Below, piece by piece: positions 34,178-45,161 of a stretch of 64,000 nucleotides of DNA. Location: positions 2,976,001 to 3,040,000 of the forward strand of contig BDSL01000001.1 of assembly GCA_003116995.1 (NCBI GenBank), read 5' to 3'. Position numbers and translations under genes: made by a program. The notes under the pieces are model-generated. The model saw nothing but the letters and a program-made list of their open reading frames with translations. It was not told the DNA's origin and did not search any database. Within the stretch, counting starts at the first letter, position 1. Every line of letters begins with the position of its first letter. The stretch is from Yamagishiella unicocca. Its lineage: Eukaryota; Chlorophyta; Chlorophyceae; Chlamydomonadales; Volvocaceae.

Positions 34178-34400
34178 GTGCCAATACCGGCGGTGGTGCG
34201 GAGGCTGTGGTGCTGGGCCGCCTGCACATACAGCACCACCAGGAGCTTCCTCAGCTTCCTCAGCTTCCTCAGCGTCAGCAGTTGCCGGCAGTGCGGCTGC
34301 AACTGCTGACGCTGAGGAAGCTGCTGGTGGTGCTGGCGTGCTGCGCAGGCGGCCCAGCAGGACAGCCTCCGCACCACCGCCGGTATTGGCCGGTGCCAGT
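34178..34400. repeat. Long inverted repeat (hairpin)
   Basis: Two arms of about 100 bp face each other. The innermost 25 bp are a perfect inverted repeat (34261-34285 against 34299-34323) with a 13-base loop. Outward the arms continue to match imperfectly: GCTGGTGGTGCTG, GGCCGCCTG, CTCCGCACCACCGCCGG and CCAATACCGG blocks occur in mirrored order. Related modules follow in direct orientation at about 34435-34540 and 34540-34630. A transcript would fold into a long, mostly paired stem. No protein is convincing. Confidence 0.85.
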
Positions 34401-34640
34401 ACTGCTGGGCCGCCTGTGCAGCGTGGAGGCAGTCCTGCGTGCTGGGCCGCCTGCACAGCGCCACCGGCAGCAGCTTCCTCAGTGACCCCAGCATCAGCAG
34501 CTGCAGCCGCACTGCCGGCGGCATCGTCCCCACCGGTGCCAATACCGGAGGTGGTGCGGAGGCTGTCCTGCTGGGCCGCCTGCGCAGCACCACCAGCAGC
34601 TGCAGCCGCACCGCCGGCGGCATTGTCCCTGCCCGCATTC
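34401..34640. repeat. Direct copies of the hairpin-arm module
   Basis: GTGCTGGGCCGCCTGCACAG and CTGCTGGGCCGCCTGCGCAG, each followed by CAGCAGCTGCAGCCGCAC and GCCGGCGGCAT, give two further diverged copies of the roughly 100-bp module forming the hairpin arms. Confidence 0.75.
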
Positions 34641-35882
34641 AAGCCTGTCCAATGCACGAGCCGAAATGCTTCCCCTTATTCTCCTCGTACTATAACCGAC
34701 GTCGTAGTCACCCGACAGCCAGCTCGGTGACGTCGCCCTCGCCATCAGAGCTTGCCTGCCACTTGCTTGCGTCTGCGGAGGGCCCCTCCAAGCGCCTAGG
34801 CTTTCCTAAGCTATCTTATAGAGTACATAGCCATCAAGCATCTATTACCAGATCACAGGAGTGCAGGATGCGAGAGTTACAAGCGAGATGGAGCACCTAG
34901 CTACAAGCGCGGAAGCGCAACCAGGCGGGCCCGATGGGCCAGACCACGACACAGATCACTGGGCAAGAGGGCCGCCGGGTGGCTAACGTCAGCGCGTTAA
35001 GAATCTGGGCGGGGCGGGGGTTTGTTGAGGAAAGCCCGTGGGTCGGCAGTGGCCAGGAAAGCGATTACAAAGAGTTCGTCACATACGTTCATGGATGCAC
35101 GCGGGAGACTTGGTTGAGCAAACGAAATCCGGTAAGTCGAATGCCGACCCTGGCTGTTATGTTACCCCTGCGGCTATGCCCAGACGAACGGAAACAATGA
35201 CTCCGCAACGTTTAGGGAAATGGTTTGGGAGGCCAGTTTTTGAGCGAATGGTTGAGATGGGTGGAGTACTGGTACTTGGTGAGGCAGCTGGGCATACCAG
35301 AAACGTAATGGCGCCCAGACCCGCAGGACGGGGGTGCGGTACCGCCCAATTTCCCAAAAGCCGCCATCCATGGCCCAGACCTAGGCAGCGCCGACAACAG
35401 CGACATGACCATGGACAATGCATCCTCCTCGGAGCCCGGCGGGCCCTAGGCCCCTCAGTACGAGTGTATCGGTATGAGTATATCTGAACGGTTGACGTTT
35501 ATGCTCTCAGGTGCTAATGTCCGATACGGTAACTGTCTCATTTTGTGCGCCTTTCTACCATCCTTCTCCTGCAGCCACTCACCCGCATTCCCGTTCGGTG
35601 TACGAGCGTGGACTAGAGCGCCACTCCGGGCCAGTTACATAGGGCCAACATGGCCAGTGGGAGACTCTGCGCACCAATGCTATCCTGTGATCCGGTAATC
35701 TGTATGTCCCAGACCCGCCGCCCACGCAACGGGGCGCAGCAATCGAGTCATCGCGCGTCCTTGCAAATACCGTCACACCCGGTTGGCTAATGGACCGGCC
35801 CATGCGGCCACAAATGCGCCCTCCATGCAACCTCGCTGTCCGGCACCGCGTTTAGCCGCTGTTCAAACAGCCCCTGTCGTGC
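34641..35882. other. Region 3' of PRP31, with a dispersed repeat copy
   Basis: About 34905-34968 is an inverted, two-mismatch copy of 27705-27768. TTACA at about 35636 (TGTAA on the minus strand) could be the PRP31 polyadenylation signal, about 250 bases past the stop. Otherwise no gene was recognised. Confidence 0.55.
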
Positions 35883-38800
35883 TCATTTCTTCACGGACCT
35901 GCAATGCAGCAGCCGGGGTGCTACCATGTCAGGTCCTCGTGTTAGCCGGGGTAGCTACCCAGGCAGAAGGCATGTTCATAGCTGTCACGTGCCCGGTACG
36001 GAAGGCCCATGCAGGCCCGCGCACCTGAAGCCGCCGAACTGGCTGAAGTACGACTGCGTGCCGTCCTTCGTGTCCAGGTCCACCCCGAAGCGAGCGGATG
36101 GGTTCTCTAGCTCAATACCCTGGGGGGGGGGAGGCGGGGATAAGGGATGAGGACGTGACCGGATGTGGGCGCGGTGAGGAGGCGCGAGAATCTATGTGGC
36201 CGTGCTGCTGGTATCGCCAAGAGGCGCAGGTAGCGCCGCTGGTTGGGGTTGAGCCCTGGTCGATGGCTGTCCAGGTGCATCGCCGCCAGCTTCCGCCTCC
36301 TCAGCCGGTTGAGTCAATGCCGTCCTCTTGGTAGAGGGCGTTACTACTATCTGCCCAACTCCATCACATGGATGGCGCAACCACGACGCTACTTGCCCAC
36401 CCACCTGCACCGGCGTGAAGGCCAGTGAAGAAGACAGACCCGACGTCGCGCCGCTGCTGCCGTACATGCGTTGCTTGAACTTCTTCTGCGCCTTGGCGCT
36501 CAGCTTCTGCTTCTGCTGAGATGCGACGATGCGAAGGCGCCCGGTGCCCTCCCTGCCCAGGATACCTAGCCCGATAACCTGTACCGCAGCATAACGGTCT
36601 GCTTAACCGCACTGGCGCTGCACGAGTTCATACCGGATGTCGTAACCAATGAAGGGCCAAGTGGCCGACAAACGCACGAGCACAAGCACGGATTGTAAGA
36701 GCGCGCCAGGTGATGCTGGACACAGCGTCCAAGAGTGAGCCTTTTGGCAGGTTCTCTCCCCGGAACAGTCTCCCCTAACTTACGTCGTCGCCGTCCACCC
36801 ACTCCTCCTCCGCCTGGTTGAACATCATCCGGTTGGCCGCCTTGCGCATGTCCGTGAGGCCGTACCGCTCCTTCATCTTCCGCAGCCGCCGCCCGCCGCG
36901 TCGCTTCTTGGCCTGCAGGACATCACCGCCCCCAACACAGCGGACATACCATAAGCTGGGACGTCTCCCCGCAGTCCAAATTGGTGAGGAGTCCAGGTTG
37001 TGAAGGACGTCCGGTATCAAGACAACAATGGGTCAACGGACGGCGCGGACTGATGTGTAGGGCCACGACGCGTACCACTGCATTGCTGGATTCAGCCGGC
37101 GCAATGGCAACGGAACCCCAAAGAGGCGATGCTGCGCCTTTGAGGAGTCAACCGGATGGAGCAGTCAGAGGTGGCTGGGCATCGTTATCGCCCGCTGCGT
37201 TGCGCCAAACACCCCACAACCCACCTCTGCGTCCGGAATGGGCAATGGCTTGATCTGCTTGGCCGCGGGCGGCTCCTGCCACTTTTCGATCTTGCGCAGC
37301 ACCTCGGTTTTCATCTCCGCGCCGTAGACTCCCTGCAAGCCAAGCGGGTGCCGCCTTGTGTTGTTCACTCGGGGCTCAACGCAGAGGGCACGGAGTCACT
37401 AAGCACTCTCGGAACCTGCACAGTAAAAACTAAACAGCATTGCCTTGCCTGCACAACGGCTGGAACCTGCACAGTAATAAAAACTCAATAGCATTGCCTT
37501 GCCGCCTGAACTACGGCTGGCCCCCTGAGTGACCCCGCGGACGCACCATGGGGTCCTCGCCGTACGCGTCCTTACGCGCCAGCAGCGTGCTCTTGGCCGC
37601 AATAAGGCGCGCAGCCTTGTTGCGCAGAGAGGGCGGTGTCTGCGTCATGATAGCGCACAAGCTGATGAAGCCCTGGTGCGGCTGGGTAGTGGTGGAGCTG
37701 AACCCCGCCAGGGTCTTGCGCTTGGCTCCCAAGACCTGCGCGGTACGTACGGCGGGCCATTGCGGCGGTACGACACTTAGGATGGCATCGTTACAGGGTA
37801 CGACGGCAAGCAACGATCCCGTATCGCGGGGCCGGCGATGGAAAGGCGCTGCTGGGAACGAAGCCACGATGCCGTGGGTGCCCTGTAAGCACGGCTTGGA
37901 GCAAACGTCCAGTATTTGCGGTATGGGGGCAAGGTGGCCTCAGGCCAGGCGAAGCAAGCGACGTACCTGTACGTTACAGGCTGGCATCCGTGATAACGAC
38001 AGCAGGCCTCCCGCCACGCCCATTAGCTTGGCGGCGATTTCCGTGCCTACCACCGCCGACAGGTTAGGCGCCACCTTGTTCATCTTGCTCTCAACAAATT
38101 GCAAGATCTGCGAGTTGCGACGGAACCAGAGCACTCGTCAGCATAGGCTCTCGCACAACGACTGCACCGTGGCGGGGGGGCCGGCACCCCACAGGCCAGG
38201 CTGGTCGGGGGGAAGCTGTGCAGCGCTGCGCACCGTGCGCTTGTCCTCGTCCAGCTTGACGGCCATTTCGCAGCCCGCCATGACTCGTGCTAGGGCCTGC
38301 TCGTCCAGCGGCTTGCCTGCGTTGCGAGGCGAGGATTAATGGCGTCAGCCACGGCAAGGTTTCCTCCCGTAACCAAGGAACATGCGGACCCCGGTTCGAC
38401 ACCGCGATGCAGCAAAATGATCCCGATACGCAGCAACAACAACGCCTGCACATATGAGGCTTATCCACGACACGTCTAGGCCCGAACGTCGCATCGGCGC
38501 CAAGCCCACGAACTCGTGTGCCGCGTCCTAGGTCTAAGCTCCTGGCAAATCCCCAATCTGGGGAGATTGGGGATTTGCCCCGGCAGTCCCTGGAAGAGGC
38601 TTGGGCGGGGGCACTCCTTCATGGGGTCACCTGACCCAACTGTTCACTGCCCACTTACCCGAGGTGGTGGTTGCCGTGACTGTGACCACCATGACGGTGG
38701 CCGCCGGCAGCATGTCATCCAGAGGCACCATCGTGAGGTCCATTTCGTTGCCGATCCGCTGCACCACGCGCGCGTAGTCCAGCGGGTGGTGCACCTGCAG

Positions 38801-40453
38801 GGGCGGTCGGGGTGCTTACGTTGGTAGCAGTTGCAGCAGCGGGTCACGACTACACGTGGGTGAGAGGGCGCACATGTGAACAGAAGAGGGCCTATGGGCA
38901 AGGGTGCGCAACAGCGTTGGCCAGAGGCAGCACTGGGACTTGCTGTGAAATTAGGTGTGTGTACATTGACACACATAATCGCTGCGAACCGCATGCGTCA
39001 GGCAGGCCAGGACAGCCAGTTGCCGGCGAGTGTCCATACCTGACCAGCTGCGGTCCCTAAAGCAATGGGCCCTCGTCCCGCCTCCGCCGGCTCACATGCC
39101 CTATGCACCGGCCGCGTTCCACGGTCACGCCCGCAAAACCTACCAGGGATTCCAGCTCCGGAAATTTAGGCCGGTATTTGTCACGGACGAAGTTGTGCAC
39201 GACCGCGATTTCGTTGTCAATGTCAACGGCAAGGCGGTTGCACTCTACAAGTAGCCTGTAAACGGGGGGGGGAGGTAAAGAGCAGCCTAGCTGAGCCCCA
39301 GCTCGTGCAGCGCTGTGAGGGCTTCGCTGCAGCCGGTGTGAGGGTTCGGTTTACAAAGCGTGAGCCCAGCGCCAGGACGCCACTGCTGCCGAGTTGTTGT
39401 AAGCTCGGAGCCACTCGGCAGGGCCCCTTGGGTGCCGGGGATCCGCATTACACGCCACACGCCTGACTCGGCGTCTGCCCCAGCTATCCTGATCATCCGG
39501 ATTACAGAGAGGCCAAGGAACCCAGCAACCCCAGACATCAACCGAAAGGGTGGTGTCCTTCAGACCCACGGCAGCCCCCTGACGTGCCCCAGCCTCCAGA
39601 CCAATGCCCCGCTGCAAGCAAGGTCCCAGCTGCCGCTTCACTCACTTGTACGTGGGATCCTCCTCCAGAGGCCCCGCCGTCCGCTGCTCTCCACCATCGC
39701 CCCCCGAAGTGGATGCCTCCTCTAGCGCCGCCCGGACCCGCTGCGGACAGCAGCCCGGGAGTCAGCCGTCAGTCCCTCTGGTCAGCGGGAGACCACGATA
39801 TCAAGGTTCGTACGCCAACCGCCAATGGGACATAGGGTGGCCCCCACGTGTATAGTTGCGGCGCAGCAATAAGCGGCCTGCAGACCGTCTGCCAGCAGCA
39901 TCATGAGCTGGATAAGCTAGCACAAAGCCGCAACCTGCAGATCGGGCTCCCGCGCCGAGTCGCAACTCCACTATGCAGACGCTGTTGCTACAGGCCTCGT
40001 GTCCTGCCGTGCAGCCAGTGCCTTCTCACCTGTAGGACATCACTGTACCGCGGTTCGCTGGTCAACTTTGCTGCCGCTGACAGGTCATCAAAGTTGAGCG
40101 CCTCGATATCGTCCATCTGGTGCATAGCAAGCCACAGCAGGCATAAGGTGGCAGCCAAGAAAGTTCATGAGGACTAGGACCAAGCAGGCGTTGTTTGGGG
40201 CCGGGGTTTCGGTGGGGTGAAGCAGGGGTTTTCAGCTCGCGCGGCGACCAGCCCACAGCTCTTTATGCAACAGGATAACAATCCCACGGCCAGCTGTGCA
40301 TTGCTACTCATGCGCGTGGCGGCGAGTGACATCGGTAGGATGCTAACTCACTCCGTCGTCCGCCTCCTCCTCGGATTGCTCTGACTCCTGCTCTGGCTCA
40401 TCTTCCGAAAGTTCATCCAGATCCGCTAGGAAGCTTTCTGCCAAGGTAGCCAT
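35883..40453 (-). CDS. PRP31: Pre-mRNA splicing factor PRP31 (U4/U6-U5 tri-snRNP)
   Basis: PRP31 binds the U4 snRNA kink-turn together with the 15.5K protein and holds the tri-snRNP together. Thirteen exons join in one frame to 467 residues, close to the usual 480-500. Exon 1 (40352-40453) starts MATLAESFLADLDELSEDEP, a PRP31-type N terminus. Then come 40030-40116, 39646-39740, 39144-39255, 38659-38794, about 38224-38313 and about 37971-38105 (the Nop-domain core: APNLSAVVG, AAKLMGVAGGL, SRMPACNVQ). Next are about 37552-37740 (LGAKRKTLAGFSS), about 37225-37333 (RKIEKWQEPP), about 36784-36912 (KKRRGGRRLRKMKERY), about 36411-36521 (GLSSSLAFTPVQ), 36025 to about 36120 (GIELENP) and a five-codon last exon, 35883-35898 (SVKK, stop). 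It is divergent from the prolyl hydroxylase gene. Confidence 0.96.
38544..38579. repeat. Perfect 16-bp inverted repeat in a PRP31 intron
   Basis: GGCAAATCCCCAATCT, four G residues, then its exact reverse complement AGATTGGGGATTTGCC. This is a strong hairpin in the intron between the exons at 38659-38794 and about 38224-38313. Confidence 0.95.
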
Positions 40454-40855
40454 TTGCTAGGAGACCCGGCCGCCCCGGCTGACCCGCCAAGTGGAACTGT
40501 CGTGAGCTCTTTGATATATGCCTAGTATTGGAAACAGTAGCAGAAAGACCAAGGCGCAAGAATTGAAAAAATGTTTGGTAGATGCTCCTATTCCGGTTAT
40601 TCCTGTCGAATGGTTACACAAGCGTTATTGCTATCTTGATCTCTTCCGTGAGCACACTAAAGTACCTATTTTGGGGACGACTTGGAGGCGGTCTTCTCCT
40701 TCTTTTTCTTCCGTACTGAACTGCCGATGCCTCGGACCAGCGATGCACTACTCGCAGGGCTAAAACATACGTTTTACATGTCTTGCACATTGAAGGTGTT
40801 TCTCCTGTTGTCCATGACCTTAGTGCCGCGGCTGTTGTAGACTACTCGCCCGACG
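40454..40855. promoter_or_regulatory. Shared divergent upstream region of PRP31 and the prolyl 4-hydroxylase
   Basis: Only 402 bp separate the two start codons, so a bidirectional promoter is likely. An 81-codon ATG frame (40518-40763) precedes the hydroxylase start and would be an upstream ORF if the transcript begins that far up. Otherwise no clear motif was recognised. Confidence 0.55.
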
Positions 40856-43340
40856 ATGAAGCTGCAGTCTGTGCCCGGGCCTCTTGTGATTTTACTATGT
40901 ATCTTCTCGTTCATCTTTGGTCGCGTTACTCAGCAGGGATCGCAATTACCAGAGCCAACACCGGTGCAGGTAGGTGTCCAGCGTTGCCAAGCTATTTGCG
41001 TACCTCGCCCTCGGTCGAATGTTGGGCACACATCGTTAACTCAGTATCAAGGATTTAAGGCGTATATTCATATTACAAACATCGTCTGACGTTTGTCCCC
41101 CCCGCGGACTCTGCAGTTGACTGGCGCAGTTCGAAAGCTCGGCTCCGTCGATGAACGGACCATTGCCATTCAATCAACCAAGCAGCATGAAGCCACGCAG
41201 CAGAAGACGGGAGAGGGGACGACTGCGGCGCTGTTGCCCCAACCAAAAGTTAGTGTTAACCCACTTGATCCCGTCCAGCTCCAGAACTGGGTTTTAGACA
41301 ACAGTGGGCTCCTCGAAATCCGTCCACCCATGTCCCCTGGAGAGTCCGGTGGTGAAACCATTTATGTTATCCCTTTCCAGGTGCGGTTAATCTGGGACAT
41401 GTGTCGCGTGTGCTGTGTATTCGGCAGTTGAGAAGGGCGGCCATTAGGCGTGTGTGTCTTGTCAATCTGGGTTAACGTAGAAGGCACACTACGTTGTACG
41501 GCAGATAATTGGGGTTTACCGCACGGATGGGCGTTTTGGGTTTTTAGGTGTGCACCGGGATGGAACCTCCTCTCTAGGATCGATCTCTTCTCTAGAGCTT
41601 TGAGGGAACTACTAACGTGGACGCCTTCACAAGCCTGGATGAGGAAAGCAATTGAGGCCATGACCGCCACTCTCTAGGAACGCAAAGTAACCGTAACATA
41701 ACACGCTGTCAGCATGCATCGTCAATCCACAGTACCCCGAAACACATACAGATGCATGCGCTGAGTCTGTCACAACCCTGCATCGTGTTTGGGGGGTAGG
41801 CACAAACTCCCAACTGTCCTCCCACTTGCACTGATCAGTTGCACCCTAGGTCGCAACCAGCGCGTGCTGGCGCCGAAATGCGTCCCTACTGGACTGGTCC
41901 CGGGGCCGGTCGCACCTGCGTCTGACCGCATACCCTCACTGCGCCCTCCATGTACCAGATCCTATCATGGTATCCCCGCGTCGTGGTGTTCCCCGGCTTC
42001 ATCGACAAGGCGCGCTCGGAACACATAGTTAAGCTGGCCTCCAAGTTCATGTATCCCTCCGGCCTGGCATACAGGTAAAATTGGTCAGTCGATTAGGAAA
42101 GGGTATTGAAAACGAGCGTCAAATAAAAGCCCCAGGAATGACTACATCGTAATAGGAATCGGGCAAGCGCTTCGTCGAGTCCCACATTTTATATATATAA
42201 TCTGTAGCATGCTCACCCATCCCGGGTGAGTTTGCTGGATTCTCATCTGCCCGGATACCACTATCCGACACCGTGCTGCCTCCTCTCCATTGTCGTAGGC
42301 CGGGCGAGGCAGTGGAGGGTGAACAGCAGACGCGCACGAGCACCGGCACGTTCCTGTCGTCGGGAATGGACACCGAGGGTGTGCTGGGCTGGGTGGAGCA
42401 ACGGATCGCCGCTGCAACGCTTCTGCCTGCTGACAACGGAGAGGTAGGCAGGCCGCACGAACAGCTGCGATACAGCGGATACTGGCGCCGCCGTAGTGGG
42501 GATTTTCAGGTGGTGGGCTTGCAAAGAATGGGCGCCGAGTCAAGTTTTTGGCGCAGTACGTGGAGCCATGTCTTGATAGGGCGGTTACCACATATTTTGC
42601 GTTGTACCCGCTGCTGGGCAAAGCAATCTGCCGCTTGCCGTGCCGTCCGACAGGCCTTCAACGTCCTCCACTATCAAAAAGATCAGCACTATGACTCGCA
42701 CTACGACACGTTCGACCCCAAGGACTTCGGTCCTCAGCCTAGCCAGCGCATCGCCACAGTGCTGCTCTACCTCACCGAGGTCCTCGAGGGCGGCGAGACG
42801 GTGTTCAAGAAGGAGGGCGTCCGCGGTGAGAAAGCATAGGATGCAAAAAGACCAGACACGGGGACAACCTGTAATGCGGAAGCACGGGGAGGGTGCGCAC
42901 GTTGCAGGGTGTCATGTGTACTACCGGTAGATGGGAAGAATTTCCGTAAGAAGCGCCCACGCGAACGGAGGAACGCCCTATTTCGTCGACGTGGGGTATG
43001 CGTACGCTGCTCCCGCAGGATGGATCAAACTGGCGTAGGGTGTGCTAGATACCGTAGGCTGGGCTGGCATTCCTTTGGTTACGCTGTATTCATGCCACCC
43101 CCCCTGCTTCGCGGTGTTCCCTGCCGTGCAGGCGAAGACCGCGCCATAGAGGACTGGCGCAATTGCGACGACGGCTCGTTCAAGTACATGCCACGCATGG
43201 GCGATGCGGTGCTGTTCTGGGGCGTCAAGCCAAATGGTGATATTGACCCACATGCGCTTCATGGCGGATGCCCCGTCAAGCGCGGGGAGAAGTGGGTCGC
43301 GACCAAGTGGATCCGATCACGTGGGGCCACCGGGTATTAG
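40856..43340 (+). CDS. Prolyl 4-hydroxylase (2-oxoglutarate/Fe(II) dioxygenase), membrane-anchored or secreted
   Basis: Hydroxylates peptidyl proline, in green algae mainly on Hyp-rich cell-wall glycoproteins, in the ER/Golgi. Six exons (40856-40969, 41117-41380, 41959-42074, 42299-42443, 42654-42825, 43132-43340) give exactly 339 residues. Residues 9-22 (LVILLCIFSFIFG) form an N-terminal signal anchor or signal peptide. The dioxygenase core starts around YPRVVVFPGF. Iron ligands are H229 and D231 (in HYDSHYDTFD) and H314 (in ALHGGCPV); K324 (in GEKWVATKWI) would bind 2-oxoglutarate. The stretches VLLYLTEVLEGGETVF and GDAVLFWG are typical of plant and algal P4H. Cysteines at 282 and 317 could pair. 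The stop is TAG at 43338-43340; TGTAA near 44006 is a possible but distant polyadenylation signal. Confidence 0.95.
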
Positions 43341-45161
43341 GAAGAGATTGAGTGCAGTTCAGCAGGAGTGGAGGGTGCTAGAGCTGGGTGGTCAGCGATT
43401 ATTGGGCTTGCGACGGGGTGCGGTTTACAAAGTGATGATTGCCTGGCGCATGGGGATGCAAATTCAGGTGGGTTTAGGGTTGACGACAACTGTCGTTAGG
43501 GTGGTCGGTCAAGAAGGCGGAAAGGGCGCGACGTGTGGGGGCTTTGGGGGCATGGTCATGGACGCCCGTTAGCAAGCGTCAGGTCCATAACACCTAAAGT
43601 GAGGCGGTGGTCCGAAGCACATGCCATCTGTATTCGACGAGGACAGGAGCGCGCCGCTCCTCGGAGCGAAAGCATTGAGTGGTCTGGCGTTGCGGCATTT
43701 CAGTGGCAGCGTCATGACGTAGTGCGTGCCATATCGGATAGCTTGACCATGAATTGTGCTGATGCGTTTGTGAAGTGCACGGGAGGAGTCCAGTTGCCGC
43801 CTTCGTTGTCGAGTTTAGGTCGACACGGGGTCCCCTGCTTCTGCTACGCTGCGTGCCATTATGATAGGGTGATCGTACGGGCTGTGATCGTACGGGCTGT
43901 GATCGTACGCCATTCGGTACCCTGTGGCGACCTGCGTGCGCTGCGCGCATGTGAAAAGAGCACAGCGACACACTTACATGACGTGCTTAGCAACCGATGA
44001 TTGTGTAATGCCAGTAGTGACGTGTGCGTTTTGGGGCGAACAGTCCTTGCTCCTTCACGTCTCGGTGCCGCTTGTTACTTTTGGTACCGGTAGATGCGAG
44101 TACATGTGTGACTGTGTCTCAGCTTTTGACCGAGGTTTTATCCAGCTAGGTCGCTCGCATTAAGTTGCTGTTTCTGTGCATCAGAAACTCTCAGCTATCA
44201 GTTTGCCCGTTGGGGCTAGTGGTCCACGATGGGCGTGGCTGCATTTTCAAACACACGATTCCCGGTTGGACAATTGGGGTCGCAGGATTCCACTGCGGAT
44301 GCCAGTATGGGCCGCATCTTTACTTCCTTAGCGCCCTCGTGTGGAGCGCCTGGCAGCTCCCTTTTGACTGGGACAACGGCCACGGTGAATATTGGCGGGC
44401 TGTAGCGCCGCACGGCATGGCACCAGCAGGGTCTTACTACGTACGACAGAGTTTCTGAGCATTCATGGCTGATTTGGGTACCAGAAGTAATAAGAAGTAA
44501 GTGTCAATGTGCTGAACACCATTCAAGCAACGGCAAGGCATAGCAGTCCCTCAATTCCGTCTGCCCTGGCTAACACGGTTAAAGCCACTATTCGCTTGGG
44601 CGCACAAGGCCTCCTTGTTTGGTACTTCGATACGGACCGTCAGCTGGTAGGTCGCCACAATCAGCACTGTTGAATTTGCCCTGACCCGCTTGGATGACTT
44701 GGTATGCATGGGGAAGGATGCGTAGGGAGGGGTGGATGGGGGTGGGAAGGGGTGGAGTACCGGTAGTTCGGGGACGTTCGGGTTTGGTTGTGACCGCCGT
44801 CTATCCGCAACTCAGCATACGTGATACCATGGTGCCCGTGTGCCTGTAGCGATCAGCATGTTTGGGGCCAGCCACGAGAGTCCATGGCTCCATGCTGCTT
44901 GCCCATACCCTTCCGTACATGGCTTTGCGTTACTGGTTGCTGATGGTTTGCGCATACGCCATTGCGTATTACGGCAGCAGCGTTTCCTACTTCTAATTCA
45001 ATAAACCAGTGCATGCTGCTCAGAGTTTCCGTACCAACCGCTCTGCTCGACCATGTTAACGTTGCCTTTGGTCCCTCCGTCCACGTACATCCGCTGTAAT
45101 GAGCTCTACAATATTTCACAATATGTTGGGCCACATAGTCACTGTAACATAATCACCACCT
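43341..45161. other. Intergenic region between the hydroxylase and receptor-kinase genes
   Basis: Contains the hydroxylase 3' UTR and the kinase promoter and 5' UTR. At about 43869-43911 the motif GTGATCGTACGGGCT is repeated nearly three times. A 97-codon frame at 44165-44458 has no recognisable domain and I do not call it. No RNA gene or element was found. Confidence 0.5.

Noticed and set aside
40518..40763. 81-residue protein-coding gene
   Set aside because: It lies in the divergent promoter/5' UTR, has no homology I recognise and its position suits an upstream ORF better.
44165..44458. 97-residue open frame with TrpPhe-rich sequence
   Set aside because: No domain, no splice context and no signal near it; length is within chance expectation for this composition.
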